A DNA stretch of 32,965 nt from Oscillospiraceae bacterium (GCA_015066635.1 SVOA01000018.1:1-32965), one strand, 5' to 3'; positions 7,318 through 15,803 are shown, counted from the stretch's first letter. Numbers and translations are program-made. Notes: a model not told the origin generated them from the letters alone.

Positions 7318-8664
7318 ATGAGCGATTATATAATTATAGGACTGCTGGCATTGTGCACGGTAATCGGAATAATAGCCGTAATTCTGCTTTTCTCACTTAA
7401 AAAGGGCAGGGATAATCAGGAGCTTTTAAACTCCGTAGGGCTTATTACCGACAGAGTGAATAATATGTCGAGCGATATACAGAACAACTTTGCGTTAAAC
7501 CGCCGTGAAATGACCGAGGGCATAAAAGCTCAGAGGGAAGAGATTAAAAACTCGCTTGACTCAATGAATGAAAAGATGCAGAGAATGAATGAGCTGAGCC
7601 TTAAAAGCAGAATAGCGCTCAGTGAAACCGTCAACAAACAGCTTACGAGCATTATGGAGAAAAATGCCGAGCAGAATCAGACGCAAACCAAGATAATCGA
7701 GGAAAGCATAAATAAAATGCAGCTCTCCAACGAAAAGAAGCTTGACGAGATGCGCGCCACGGTTGATGAGAAGCTGACCTCAACGCTTACCAAAAGGCTT
7801 GACTCGTCCTTTAAGACCGTATCCGAACAGCTGGAGAATTTATATAAATCTCTCGGCGAGATGAAGGAGCTTTCAACGGGAGTTACCACCAATGTAACCT
7901 CGTTAAACAGAATTCTTACAAACGTCAAGGCGAGAGGCACCTGGGCAGAAGTTCAGCTGCAGGGCATACTCGACCAGACAATTCCCAATATGTATGAGAG
8001 GAATATAGCGACAGGCGACAGTCCGACGGAGAGAGTGGAGTTTGCCATCAAAATTCCCTCGGGCGAGAATTCAAAGGAATTCGTCTATCTTCCCGTTGAT
8101 TCAAAGTTCCCTGCGGAGGACTATATCAGACTTTGCGACGCCGCCGATATTGCGGACGCCGAGGGAGTTCAGAAGGCGAGAAAGGCGCTTGAGGACAGAG
8201 TCGAGGCAGAGGCAAAGCTGATTACAAAATATATTTCCGTACCTAAGACTACGCCGTTTGCGATTATGTATCTTGCGACAGAGGGACTTTATGCGGAAAT
8301 AGCGTCCTCAAGGACGGGACTTCCCGAGAGACTTCAGCAGAAGTACAATATAATGATAGCGGGTCCCACCACAATTACGGCGTTGCTCAATTCTCTGTCA
8401 ATGGGCTTCAAGACGGTTGCAATAAACGAAAAGGCAAACGAGGTCAGACTTATACTTGAGGCGACAAAGGCGCAGTATGTAACCTTTACGACGGTACTTG
8501 AGAAGGCAAAGCGCAAAATCGACGAGGCAGGGCGCACGCTCGACGATGCTCAGCACAGAAATTCGATTATTAACAAAAAGCTTAAAAGTATCGAGGATAT
8601 GGATTCGGATGAGTCGGACAGCTTGCTCGGAATTGAGGGCTTTACCGACACCGACGCAGAGTAA
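7318..8664 (+). CDS. rmuC: DNA recombination protein RmuC
   Basis: A 448-residue RmuC protein, implicated in limiting inversions between short repeats and presumed to be a nuclease. An N-terminal membrane helix (about 4-26, IIIGLLALCTVIGIIAVILL) is followed by a long coiled-coil region (about 30-190) rich in Glu, Gln, Lys and Asn. The conserved RmuC domain follows (about 190-430), with KARGTWAEVQLQGIL, LPVDSKFP, TPFAIMYLATEGLYAE, AGPTTITALLNSL and the C-terminal coil. The order and motifs are standard. CAGGAGA (7302-7308) lies about 9 nt before the ATG. It is a single-gene unit with its own promoter and a strong terminator. Confidence 0.93.
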   Translation: MSDYIIIGLLALCTVIGIIAVILLFSLKKGRDNQELLNSVGLITDRVNNMSSDIQNNFALNRREMTEGIKAQREEIKNSLDSMNEKMQRMNELSLKSRIALSETVNKQLTSIMEKNAEQNQTQTKIIEESINKMQLSNEKKLDEMRATVDEKLTSTLTKRLDSSFKTVSEQLENLYKSLGEMKELSTGVTTNVTSLNRILTNVKARGTWAEVQLQGILDQTIPNMYERNIATGDSPTERVEFAIKIPSGENSKEFVYLPVDSKFPAEDYIRLCDAADIADAEGVQKARKALEDRVEAEAKLITKYISVPKTTPFAIMYLATEGLYAEIASSRTGLPERLQQKYNIMIAGPTTITALLNSLSMGFKTVAINEKANEVRLILEATKAQYVTFTTVLEKAKRKIDEAGRTLDDAQHRNSIINKKLKSIEDMDSDESDSLLGIEGFTDTDAE

Positions 8665-8678
8665 AATTTTACAGTTTA

Positions 8679-8705
8679 AAGCCGTTCGGAAGAACGGCTT
8701 TTTTT
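8679..8705 (+). terminator. rmuC intrinsic terminator
   Basis: AAGCCGTTC (8679-8687) pairs perfectly with GAACGGCTT (8692-8700) around a GGAA loop, followed by TTTTT. It lies 14 nt after the rmuC stop. Confidence 0.9.
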
Positions 8706-8741
8706 GCTGCCGAAACAGGGAATAATATATTTGATAAAATA

Positions 8742-8770
8742 TTGACAAAGTCTTAAATAAGACATATAAT
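8742..8770 (+). promoter_or_regulatory. Perfect consensus promoter of hydEGF
   Basis: TTGACA (8742-8747), 17 bp and TATAAT (8765-8770), both perfect. The leader to the hydE ATG is only about 40 nt. No operator-like palindrome is seen, so expression may be strong and constitutive. Confidence 0.9.
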
Positions 8771-8816
8771 ATCAAATTGAAAAAGCAAAAAATATGTTCA
8801 AACAGCAGTTTTTGAT

Positions 8817-9866
8817 ATGGATAAAAAAGTAAATGAACTGATTTTAAAACTTAATGAAACCCATAGTCTGACAGAAGCGGAATATGAAACCCTGATTATC
8901 GGCAGAGGATATTTCGCAGGCGATATGCTGAGAAAACTTGCCGTAAAAACGAGAAAGGAAATATATTCCGATACCGTTTTTATCAGAGGGCTTATTGAGA
9001 TCAGTAATTTCTGTAAAAATGACTGTCTGTACTGCGGTATCAGAAGGAGTAATTCCGCCTGCAAACGTTACAGACTTTCCGATGATGATATTCTTGCCTG
9101 CGTTGACGAGGGATATTCGCTCGGCTTTCGGACATTTGTGCTTCAGGGCGGAGAGGACGCGCATTTTACGGACGACAGACTGTGCGGTATAATTAACGCG
9201 ATTAAGTCAGGACATCCCGACTGTGCCGTAACTCTTTCGCTCGGAGAGAGGACAAAGGAAAGTTACAGAAGGCTTTTTGAGGCGGGCGCCGACAGATACT
9301 TGCTTCGCCACGAAACTGCGGATAAGGTGCATTATGAGAAGCTTCATCCCGCGGAAATGTCCTTTGAGCACCGTATGCAATGTCTTGAGTGGCTTCGGGA
9401 AATCGGCTATCAGGTCGGTTGCGGCTTTATGGTAGGTTCTCCGCATCAGACGGCATCGTCGCTCGCGAAGGACCTGAAATTCATAGAGAGTTTTTCTCCG
9501 GATATGTGCGGCATAGGACCTTTTATTCCGCACAGCGCCACGCCGTTTGCAGGGTGCGACGCGGGTACGGTTGAATTAACCTGCTATCTGCTGTCGGTAA
9601 TAAGACTTATTAAGCCGAATATACTGCTTCCTGCTACGACGGCTCTCGGAACAGTTCATCATAACGGCAGGGAAAAAGGAATTGAGTCGGGCGCAAACGT
9701 AATTATGCCGAATCTTTCCCCGTTAAGCGTAAGAAAAAAATATGAGCTTTACGACAACAAAATATGTACGGGAGAGGAATCGGCGCAATGCGTTCAATGT
9801 ATTAAGGCAAGAATGGAAAGAATCGGTTACACGGTAGTAACCGACCGCGGAGATATTAAAAAATAA
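8817..9866 (+). CDS. hydE: [FeFe] hydrogenase H-cluster radical SAM maturase HydE
   Basis: A 349-residue radical SAM enzyme that helps build the organometallic diiron subcluster of [FeFe] hydrogenase, acting on the product of HydG. The cluster motif is Cys66-x3-Cys70-x2-Cys73 (FCKNDCLYCG), preceded by the strand VFIRGLIEISN typical of the BioB/HydE group. Later motifs are VLQGGED, RHETAD and GFMVGSPHQT, and an MPNLSP segment near the C-terminus. The length is normal. The ATG at 8817 matches the family N-terminus, but no Shine-Dalgarno is visible before it, which is odd under so strong a promoter. It is the first gene of hydE-hydG-hydF; no hydrogenase structural gene is in the window. Confidence 0.92.
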   Translation: MDKKVNELILKLNETHSLTEAEYETLIIGRGYFAGDMLRKLAVKTRKEIYSDTVFIRGLIEISNFCKNDCLYCGIRRSNSACKRYRLSDDDILACVDEGYSLGFRTFVLQGGEDAHFTDDRLCGIINAIKSGHPDCAVTLSLGERTKESYRRLFEAGADRYLLRHETADKVHYEKLHPAEMSFEHRMQCLEWLREIGYQVGCGFMVGSPHQTASSLAKDLKFIESFSPDMCGIGPFIPHSATPFAGCDAGTVELTCYLLSVIRLIKPNILLPATTALGTVHHNGREKGIESGANVIMPNLSPLSVRKKYELYDNKICTGEESAQCVQCIKARMERIGYTVVTDRGDIKK

Positions 9867-9887
9867 CAGATAAAGGAAGAAAAGAAA

Positions 9888-11336
9888 ATGGCAGTTTACA
9901 ACCCAAAATCATTAAAGGCGGAGGAATTCATCAACGATGAGGAAATCCGTGCAACTCTTGAATATGCAGAGGCAAACAAAAACAATGTCGAGCTTATAGA
10001 CAGTATTCTTGAGAAAGCAAGACCCGTAAAAACAGACAGAGGATGTGTCTGCTCGGGACTAACGCACAGAGAGGCTTCGGTACTGCTCGCGTGCGAAATT
10101 CCCGAAAAAATCGAAAAGATGTATGAGATAGCAGAGGAAATAAAGCTCGCATTTTACGGCAACAGAATAGTTATCTTTGCACCGCTTTATCTCTCAAATT
10201 ACTGCGTTAACGGCTGTCTTTACTGTCCCTATCATTTAAAGAATAAGCATATTCCCCGTAAAAAGCTTACTCAGGAGGAGGTAAAGGCGGAGGTTATCGC
10301 CCTTCAGGATATGGGACATAAGCGCCTTGCCATTGAAGCAGGCGAGGACCCCGTAAACAACCCCATTGAGTATATACTCGACTGTATTAAGACGATTTAC
10401 AGCGTTCATCATAAGAACGGCGACATCAGGCGCGTAAATGTAAATATAGCCGCTACAACGGTTGAGAACTACCGTAAACTCAAGGAGGCCGGAATCGGCA
10501 CATATATTCTTTTTCAGGAAACCTATCATAAGGAAAGCTATTTGAAGCTTCATCCCACGGGACCGAAGCACGATTACGACTATCATACCGAAGCTATGGA
10601 CAGAGCCATGGAAGGCGGTATTGACGACGTTGGCTTAGGAGTTCTTTTCGGACTTGAAATGTATAAGTACGAGTTTGCGGGACTTATTATGCACGCCGAG
10701 CACCTTGAGGCAGTTCACGGCGTAGGACCGCACACGATAAGCGTGCCGAGAGTAAAGAGAGCGGATGACATTGACCCCGATGCCTTTGACAACTCCATTT
10801 CAGATGAGATATTTGAAAAAATTGCCGCCTGTATAAGAATAGCGGTTCCGTACACGGGTATGATTATATCGACAAGGGAAACCGAAGAGGTACGTTCAAA
10901 GATGCTTAAAATCGGCATCTCTCAGGTTTCGGGAGGTTCGAGAACCTCTGTCGGCGGCTACACCGAGAAGGAAAGACCGCACGATACCGAGCAGTTTGAT
11001 GTTTCCGACCAGAGAACTCTTGACGAGGTTGTGCGCTGGCTTATGGAGAACGGGCATATTCCGTCATTCTGTACCGCCTGTTACAGAGCGGGCAGAACAG
11101 GCGACAGATTTATGAGTCTCTGCAAGTCGGGACAGATACTTAACTGCTGTCATCCCAACGCGCTTATGACTCTTACGGAATACCTTGAAGACTACGCCTC
11201 GGATGAAACCAAGGCGGTCGGTTATAAAATGGTTGAGGAGGAGCTTGAGCGTATTCCCAACCCCAAGGTTAAGGAAACCGCAAAGCAGAATATTGAGGAC
11301 ATCAAGGCGTCAAACAGACGCGACTTCAGATTTTAA
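9888..11336 (+). CDS. hydG: [FeFe] hydrogenase H-cluster radical SAM maturase HydG
   Basis: A 482-residue radical SAM tyrosine lyase that splits tyrosine into p-cresol and dehydroglycine and yields the CO and cyanide ligands of the H-cluster as an Fe(CO)2(CN) synthon. The radical SAM cluster motif is Cys106-x3-Cys110-x2-Cys113 (YCVNGCLYCPYH). The auxiliary cluster Cys motif in the C-terminal part is present (FCTACYR, C395 and C398, then C412). This distinguishes it from ThiH, which lacks the second cluster. AAGGAAGAAAAGAAA precedes the ATG. It starts 21 nt after hydE and is followed 3 nt later by hydF, a compact maturation operon. Confidence 0.95.
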   Translation: MAVYNPKSLKAEEFINDEEIRATLEYAEANKNNVELIDSILEKARPVKTDRGCVCSGLTHREASVLLACEIPEKIEKMYEIAEEIKLAFYGNRIVIFAPLYLSNYCVNGCLYCPYHLKNKHIPRKKLTQEEVKAEVIALQDMGHKRLAIEAGEDPVNNPIEYILDCIKTIYSVHHKNGDIRRVNVNIAATTVENYRKLKEAGIGTYILFQETYHKESYLKLHPTGPKHDYDYHTEAMDRAMEGGIDDVGLGVLFGLEMYKYEFAGLIMHAEHLEAVHGVGPHTISVPRVKRADDIDPDAFDNSISDEIFEKIAACIRIAVPYTGMIISTRETEEVRSKMLKIGISQVSGGSRTSVGGYTEKERPHDTEQFDVSDQRTLDEVVRWLMENGHIPSFCTACYRAGRTGDRFMSLCKSGQILNCCHPNALMTLTEYLEDYASDETKAVGYKMVEEELERIPNPKVKETAKQNIEDIKASNRRDFRF

Positions 11337-11339
11337 ATT

Positions 11340-12545
11340 ATGGCAAACTTAAATGAAACTGCTTCGGCACAGAGAATTCATATCAGCTTTTTCGGACTGC
11401 GCAACGCCGGTAAGTCGAGCGTTGTAAATGCAGTTACCTCACAGCAGCTTTCCGTTGTTTCCGAGGTTAAAGGCACTACAACCGACCCCGTAAAAAAAGC
11501 CATGGAACTGCTCCCTCTCGGACCGGTTGTCATAATTGACACGCCCGGTATTGACGATGAAGGGGAGCTCGGAGCTCTGCGCGTAAAGAAGGCAAAGGAA
11601 ATACTTGCAAAGACGGATGTCGCCGTGCTTGTAACAGATGTAACACGAGGTATGACCGATACCGACAGAGAGTTGATTTCGTCATTTGAGGACAGAAATA
11701 TTCCTTATATTATCGCCTTTAATAAATGCGATTTGGCTTGTGCACCCGAAACGGCAGTGGAAAACTCCGTTGCGGTAAGCGCAAAGACGGGCGAGGGAAT
11801 AAATGACCTAAAGCTCAGAATTGCCTCGCTCGGAAAACAGACGGAAAAGGAAAAATATATTATTGCCGACCTGACAGATGACGGGGATACGGTAATTCTT
11901 GTAATTCCGATAGACGCCTCGGCGCCGAAGGGCAGAATAATACTTCCTCAGCAGCAGGTGTTAAGAGAACTGCTTGACTTTCACAGAAATATTATATGCT
12001 GTCAGCCCGAGGAGCTTCCTTCGGTAATTGAGGGGTTAAAAAACAAACCGCGGCTTACGGTAACCGATTCTCAGGCTTTCCCGTTTGTCGCAAAGGTTAC
12101 GCCTTCAGAAATTAAGCTAACTTCATTTTCAATTCTCTTTGCACGGTACAAGGGAAGCCTGGAGGAGCTTGTCAGGGGAGCAAAGGCGCTCTCGGAACTG
12201 AAGGACGGCGACCGCGTGCTTATCAGCGAGGGCTGTACCCATCACAGACAGTGCGAGGATATAGGCACGGTAAAAATGCCGAGGATGATAAGCGAATATT
12301 CCCACGCAGATTTGAAATTTGATTTCACGTCGGGCGGAGATTATCCCGATAATCTGTCGGAATATAAAATCAACGTCCATTGCGGCGGCTGTATGCTTAA
12401 CGAAAGAGAAATGCAGAACCGTATCAGGCTTTCCCTTCGGAATTCCGTGCCGATAGTCAACTACGGCGTTGCAATAGCGCAGATGAACGGGATACTTAAA
12501 AGAAGTCTTGAGCCCTTCCCTGAAATACTGAAAATACTCGATTGA
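11340..12545 (+). CDS. hydF: [FeFe] hydrogenase H-cluster maturation GTPase HydF
   Basis: A 401-residue scaffold GTPase that receives the diiron precursor and delivers it to apo-hydrogenase. The N-terminal G domain has the P-loop GLRNAGKSS (19-27), the switch/G3 motif DTPG (67-70) and the base-specificity motif NKCD (128-131). The C-terminal cluster-binding domain keeps the diagnostic residues: Cys299-Thr-His301 and His347-Cys348-Gly-Gly-Cys351. All three functional parts are therefore intact. The start is 3 nt after the hydG stop, implying translational coupling. A large stem terminator ends the operon. Confidence 0.94.
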   Translation: MANLNETASAQRIHISFFGLRNAGKSSVVNAVTSQQLSVVSEVKGTTTDPVKKAMELLPLGPVVIIDTPGIDDEGELGALRVKKAKEILAKTDVAVLVTDVTRGMTDTDRELISSFEDRNIPYIIAFNKCDLACAPETAVENSVAVSAKTGEGINDLKLRIASLGKQTEKEKYIIADLTDDGDTVILVIPIDASAPKGRIILPQQQVLRELLDFHRNIICCQPEELPSVIEGLKNKPRLTVTDSQAFPFVAKVTPSEIKLTSFSILFARYKGSLEELVRGAKALSELKDGDRVLISEGCTHHRQCEDIGTVKMPRMISEYSHADLKFDFTSGGDYPDNLSEYKINVHCGGCMLNEREMQNRIRLSLRNSVPIVNYGVAIAQMNGILKRSLEPFPEILKILD

Positions 12546-12550
12546 TAAAA

Positions 12551-12606
12551 AACGCAGACAATAGGATTCAGCTCTCTTTAGCTGTTACCGTGTCTGCGTT
12601 CTTTTT
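12551..12606. terminator. Bidirectional terminator between hydF and the DUF6514-like gene
   Basis: AACGCAGACA (12551-12560) pairs with TGTCTGCGTT (12591-12600). The 30-nt loop contains a second small hairpin, CAGCT (12569-12573) with AGCTG (12580-12584). T-runs lie on the right and A-runs on the left, so it serves both convergent genes. Confidence 0.85.
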
Positions 12607-12607
12607 A

Positions 12608-12838
12608 TTATAAATGTTTAGTCAGCACCGTGCTTTTCTCCGTGATAAAATCAAAGACGGCATCTCCGAAGTGCAGAGAGTCAAGCCCGCTTTCTTCAAT
12701 CAGCGTCTGCAATTCCTTTACCTCGCGCCTGTCAAAGCTGATGTCAAAAAACGCCTCGCCGTCAGGGGAAATCAACCCGTAGCAGGTCAGCTTTTTGCTG
12801 TCATATTCAAATGAGGTTGAGGTAAGCGCACACTTCAT
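12608..12838 (-). CDS. Small DUF6514-like protein
   Basis: A 76-residue acidic protein resembling the DUF6514 family of small clostridial proteins, judged by a beta-strand start (FEYDSKKLTCYGLIS) and the stretch DISFDRREVKELQTLIEESGLDSLHFGDAVFDFI. The function of the family is unknown to me. AGAGGC lies about 8 nt upstream of the ATG. It has its own promoter and lies convergent to hydF and divergent from the macro-domain gene. The family assignment is from memory and moderate; the coding call is firmer because promoter, ribosome site and terminator all fit. Confidence 0.65.
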   Translation of the reverse strand: MKCALTSTSFEYDSKKLTCYGLISPDGEAFFDISFDRREVKELQTLIEESGLDSLHFGDAVFDFITEKSTVLTKHL

Positions 12839-12873
12839 AATACTGCCTCTTTTTTAAATAACGTCTCCAATTA

Positions 12874-12890
12874 TGTTACTTATTGTAACA
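12874..12890. promoter_or_regulatory. Inverted repeat over the -10 of the DUF6514-like gene
   Basis: TGTTAC (12874-12879) and GTAACA (12885-12890) flank TTATT. The right arm overlaps the minus-strand -10 (12887-12882), so a bound protein would repress that promoter. Alternatively it is a chance AT-rich repeat. Confidence 0.4.
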
Positions 12891-12910
12891 TTTTATTTTG
12901 CAAAAATCAA
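12882..12910 (-). promoter_or_regulatory. Promoter of the DUF6514-like gene
   Basis: On the minus strand TTGATT (12910-12905), 17 bp and TACAAT (12887-12882), 44 nt before the ATG at 12838. Confidence 0.6.
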
Positions 12911-12936
12911 CATCATTTTTAAAATTCGTTACGAAA

Positions 12937-12965
12937 TTGAGATTTCGGAACTTTTGTGATATAAT
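12937..12965 (+). promoter_or_regulatory. Promoter of the macro-domain gene
   Basis: TTGAGA (12937-12942), 17 bp and TATAAT (12960-12965), 28 nt before the ATG at 12994. It excludes the longer frame beginning at 12898. Confidence 0.8.
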
Positions 12966-12993
12966 ATATATATTAAAGAACGGAGGCGGTATT

Positions 12994-14019
12994 ATGCCGA
13001 TTAGTTTTATAAGACAGGATATTACAAAGGTCAAATGCGACGCCATAGTCAATGCGGCGAATTCCACGCTGCTTGGCGGCGGAGGTGTTGACGGCGCTAT
13101 TCACAGAGCCGCGGGACCCGAACTTCTTAAAGAGTGCCGTACTCTCGGTGGATGTGAGACAGGCGAGGCAAAAATCACGGGGGCATATAATCTTCCCTGC
13201 AAATATGTTATACATACCGTAGGACCTATTTGGGACGGCGGCGCTTACGGGGAGAAGCAAAAGCTTGAAAGCTGTTACCGTAATTCTCTGCGCCTTGCTG
13301 TTGAGAATAACTGTGAGAGCGTGGCTTTTCCGTTGATTTCGTCGGGAGTTTACGGATACCCTAAGGACAGAGCGCTTGAGGTTGCCGTCAGCACGGTAAG
13401 TGATTTTTTAAAAGAACACGAGCTGACGGTTTATATAGTTTTCTTTGACAGCAAGTCCTTTGAAATAGGCGCGGGGCTTGTACGCGATATTCAGAGTTAT
13501 ATAGACGATAACTATGTTGATATTGCAAAGCAGAAGGAGTTTTATGTTACGGGTATTTCTCCGCGTGAACGCAGGTCGGCTATCATATCTGCCGAAAGAA
13601 GCATGGGTAGTACCGAAGCAGATGAAGAACTGTGCGAAAGCGTTGACTACGGCGATATAGGCGAGCTCGTAAACAACATAGACGAGAGCTTTTCACAGAT
13701 GCTTCTGCGCAAAATTGACGAAAAGGGTATGACCGATTCCGAGTGCTACAAGAGAGCGAATATCGACCGCAAGCTCTTTTCTAAAATCAGAAACGATATG
13801 CTGTATAAGCCGAGAAAAACCACGGCTCTTGCTTTTGCAATAGCGCTTGAACTGAGTCTTGAGGATACAAAAAGTCTGCTCGAAAAGGCGGGCTATGCCC
13901 TGTCCCGAAGCAATAAATTTGACGTTATAGTCGAGTATTTTATAAGGCATAAGAATTATAATATATTTGAGATTAACGAGGCGCTGTTCTATTTTGACCA
14001 GTCGCTTTTAGGCGTATAA
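12994..14019 (+). CDS. Macro domain protein with C-terminal helical (HTH-like) domain
   Basis: A 341-residue protein. Residues 1-170 are a macro domain, which binds or hydrolyses ADP-ribose derivatives: [18 protein letters not shown] (20-37) with the catalytic-type Asn, and the phosphate loop SSGVYGYP (116-123). Residues about 170-230 are a charged linker. Residues about 234-341 are helical ([20 protein letters not shown], then [33 protein letters not shown]) and look like an XRE-like helix-turn-helix. The protein might sense an ADP-ribose-type ligand and regulate, or simply be a hydrolase with an accessory domain. The ATG at 12994 follows GGAGG (12982-12986) by 7 nt. The vWA gene lies 106 nt downstream, same strand. 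Confidence 0.85.
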   Translation: MPISFIRQDITKVKCDAIVNAANSTLLGGGGVDGAIHRAAGPELLKECRTLGGCETGEAKITGAYNLPCKYVIHTVGPIWDGGAYGEKQKLESCYRNSLRLAVENNCESVAFPLISSGVYGYPKDRALEVAVSTVSDFLKEHELTVYIVFFDSKSFEIGAGLVRDIQSYIDDNYVDIAKQKEFYVTGISPRERRSAIISAERSMGSTEADEELCESVDYGDIGELVNNIDESFSQMLLRKIDEKGMTDSECYKRANIDRKLFSKIRNDMLYKPRKTTALAFAIALELSLEDTKSLLEKAGYALSRSNKFDVIVEYFIRHKNYNIFEINEALFYFDQSLLGV

Positions 14020-14063
14020 AAAATGTCGCCTTTAAGGCGACCAAAATACCTATAAGATTTTTT

Positions 14064-14111
14064 ATAATGTGCTTGCAGGGTTGAGAAAACCCGAAAGCAC
14101 ATTATATTTTT
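14064..14111 (+). terminator. Long hairpin with T-run just before the vWA ribosome binding site
   Basis: An 11-bp outer stem, ATAATGTGCTT (14064-14074) with AAGCACATTAT (14095-14105), encloses a second 5-bp stem, GGGTT (14078-14082) with AACCC (14088-14092). It is followed by ATTTTT. The GGAGG of the vWA gene begins right after the T-run at 14113. It is either the terminator of the macro gene or an attenuator controlling the vWA gene. Confidence 0.65.
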
Positions 14112-14125
14112 CGGAGGTATTTACT

Positions 14126-14788
14126 ATGAAGGAAAAGATTAACAACAACATCACGGAGCTTGTATTTGTAATTGACCGCTCGGGCTCAATGTCGGGTCTT
14201 GAGAGCGACACGGTAGGCGGCTTTAATTCGCTTATCGCAAAGCAGAAAAAAGAGGAGGGCAAATGTCTTGTTACGACAATACTGTTTGACGACAAGTCGG
14301 AAACCCTTCACGACAGAATTGACATTTCCGAAATCGGCAAAATGACCGAGAAGGAATATTTCGTCAGAGGCTGCACGGCACTCATTGACGCTCTCGGCGG
14401 CGCGGTAAAGCATATCTCGAAGATTCACAAATACGCCCGTAAGGAGGACGTTCCCGCAAACACAATGTTTGTTGTAATCACAGACGGTATGGAAAACGCA
14501 AGCCATATCTACACAAGCGACGAGGTCAAAAAAATGGTAAGCGAAAAGCAGGAAATCGGCTGGGAGTTCCTGTTTATCGGAGCCAATATTGACGCGGTTG
14601 AGACGGCAGGAAGATGCGGAATCGACCCACGCGGAGCCGTTGACTATATTGCGGACAGCAAGGGAACGGACGTGGTTTATGATTCTGTTTGCTGCGCGGT
14701 TTCGTCCGTAAGAAAGCACGGCTCAGTTGAAAAAGACTGGGGCAGCGCGATTAAAAAGGACTATAAGTCCAGAAAATCGGGCAAGTAA
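14126..14788 (+). CDS. von Willebrand factor A (VWA) domain protein
   Basis: A 220-residue single-domain, apparently cytoplasmic VWA protein. The metal-ion-dependent adhesion site is complete: DRSGS (17-21), Thr84 in RGCTALIDALG, and Asp120 in VVITDGMEN. Such stand-alone VWA proteins act as Mg2+-dependent protein-binding modules, often with ATPases or ADP-ribose/tellurium-resistance type partners; the partner here is unknown. The ATG at 14126 is taken because GGAGG (14113-14117) is 8 nt upstream; a frame from 14069 would begin inside the hairpin. Its neighbour is a macro-domain gene on the same strand, suggesting a shared process. No signal peptide or membrane helix is seen. Confidence 0.85.
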   Translation: MKEKINNNITELVFVIDRSGSMSGLESDTVGGFNSLIAKQKKEEGKCLVTTILFDDKSETLHDRIDISEIGKMTEKEYFVRGCTALIDALGGAVKHISKIHKYARKEDVPANTMFVVITDGMENASHIYTSDEVKKMVSEKQEIGWEFLFIGANIDAVETAGRCGIDPRGAVDYIADSKGTDVVYDSVCCAVSSVRKHGSVEKDWGSAIKKDYKSRKSGK

Positions 14789-14827
14789 AATGAAATACGG
14801 GCGGCAACAGGCCGTCAGCCCAACAAA

Positions 14828-14853
14828 AAAAGCTCCCTTTTCAGGGAGCTTTT
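14828..14853. terminator. Bidirectional terminator between vWA and DUF4037 genes
   Basis: AAAAGCTCCCT (14828-14838) pairs with AGGGAGCTTTT (14843-14853) around TTTC. A-run and T-run flanks serve both convergent units. Confidence 0.88.
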
Positions 14854-14861
14854 AATATTCT

Positions 14862-15803
14862 TTACACAGCCGAAAAGATATTGAGATTTCGTATTTCGCT
14901 GTCCTTTATAAAGTCATTTACCGAATATGCGTGCTTTTCAAGGTCGCCGCAGACCGCCTTTGTGATTTCTTCCTTCTGAAGCTCGTCAATAATCATTGAG
15001 GCAATATCCTCGATAATGAAATATTTTGTTTCGGCGGTTTGTAACGAATTGTCGCTCGTTATGAGAAACTCAAAACTGTCGGCAAGCGAAGAGAGCAGGG
15101 GGAGAGTGCGCAGCATTCTGAAACTCCATTTGTAGTACGGCATATACGCGCGGTTGAGCAGAAATACCGTCCTCATACCCGCTTCTGCGAATTTCACAAC
15201 TGCAAGCTGTGCCGCGCCCTGCTCGCCGTGGTCAAGACAGCGTTTAAAGTTATACTGCCCTGCCTGAGCCATAACGATAAGGTTGCCCGCGAGTTTCTTT
15301 AAGCGTATATCCTCGGGCATATTGAGAATTTTGTTTCTTATGAGCGTAAATGCACCGCAGTCATCACGGAAAATCTCTCCGTTTGTGGCTTCCGAGAGAT
15401 AGAACTCGTCAATGGTAAGCCACTCTGCTGAGCTTAAATCTCCCGTGGGAGAGCCGACCTTTTCGGTGTAAAAATCAGACATCCTTATTACGCCGTGCCT
15501 GTTGCCGCCTGCAGGACTGAGAATACTTCTTTTAAGTCCCATATATTCCTTGGGAAGCTTTGAATACGCTCTCTCAAGCTGAAACGCCGTCTGTCTGTCG
15601 ATTATATCCTCGTCGGGAAGAAACATACAGAAGCCCGCCTCAAAGTCGTGGTCCTTTGAGATTTCATCGTCAAAGCCGTAGCACTCAGAGCCCGAGCCGA
15701 CAAGTCCGACCGCAATAAGTCCCTCATACTCGGGGAACTGCTCATGAAGCATCGGCGCTCCGAATTCGTTATAGAAGCTTCTGCAGATTTCAAGTCCTTT
15801 CAT
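14862..15803 (-). CDS. DUF4037 nucleotidyltransferase-fold protein
   Basis: A 313-residue protein with an N-terminal nucleotidyltransferase (NT) fold. GSGSECYGFDDEISKDHDFE (37-56) contains the GS loop and the paired acidic residues D45/D46 and D51/D53 that would bind Mg2+-NTP. The remaining two thirds is helical and matches DUF4037, as judged by DFYTEKVGSP and IRNKILNMPEDIRLKKLAGNL. It probably transfers a nucleotide to an unknown acceptor. Its start overlaps the upstream TPR gene by 14 bp, implying coupled translation and physical partnership. It is the last gene of the unit, ending at a shared terminator. Confidence 0.8.
   Translation of the reverse strand: MKGLEICRSFYNEFGAPMLHEQFPEYEGLIAVGLVGSGSECYGFDDEISKDHDFEAGFCMFLPDEDIIDRQTAFQLERAYSKLPKEYMGLKRSILSPAGGNRHGVIRMSDFYTEKVGSPTGDLSSAEWLTIDEFYLSEATNGEIFRDDCGAFTLIRNKILNMPEDIRLKKLAGNLIVMAQAGQYNFKRCLDHGEQGAAQLAVVKFAEAGMRTVFLLNRAYMPYYKWSFRMLRTLPLLSSLADSFEFLITSDNSLQTAETKYFIIEDIASMIIDELQKEEITKAVCGDLEKHAYSVNDFIKDSEIRNLNIFSAV

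Noticed and set aside
14063-14068. TATAAT as a promoter for the vWA gene
   Set aside because: It lies in the hairpin stem and has no acceptable -35 at 16-18 bp.
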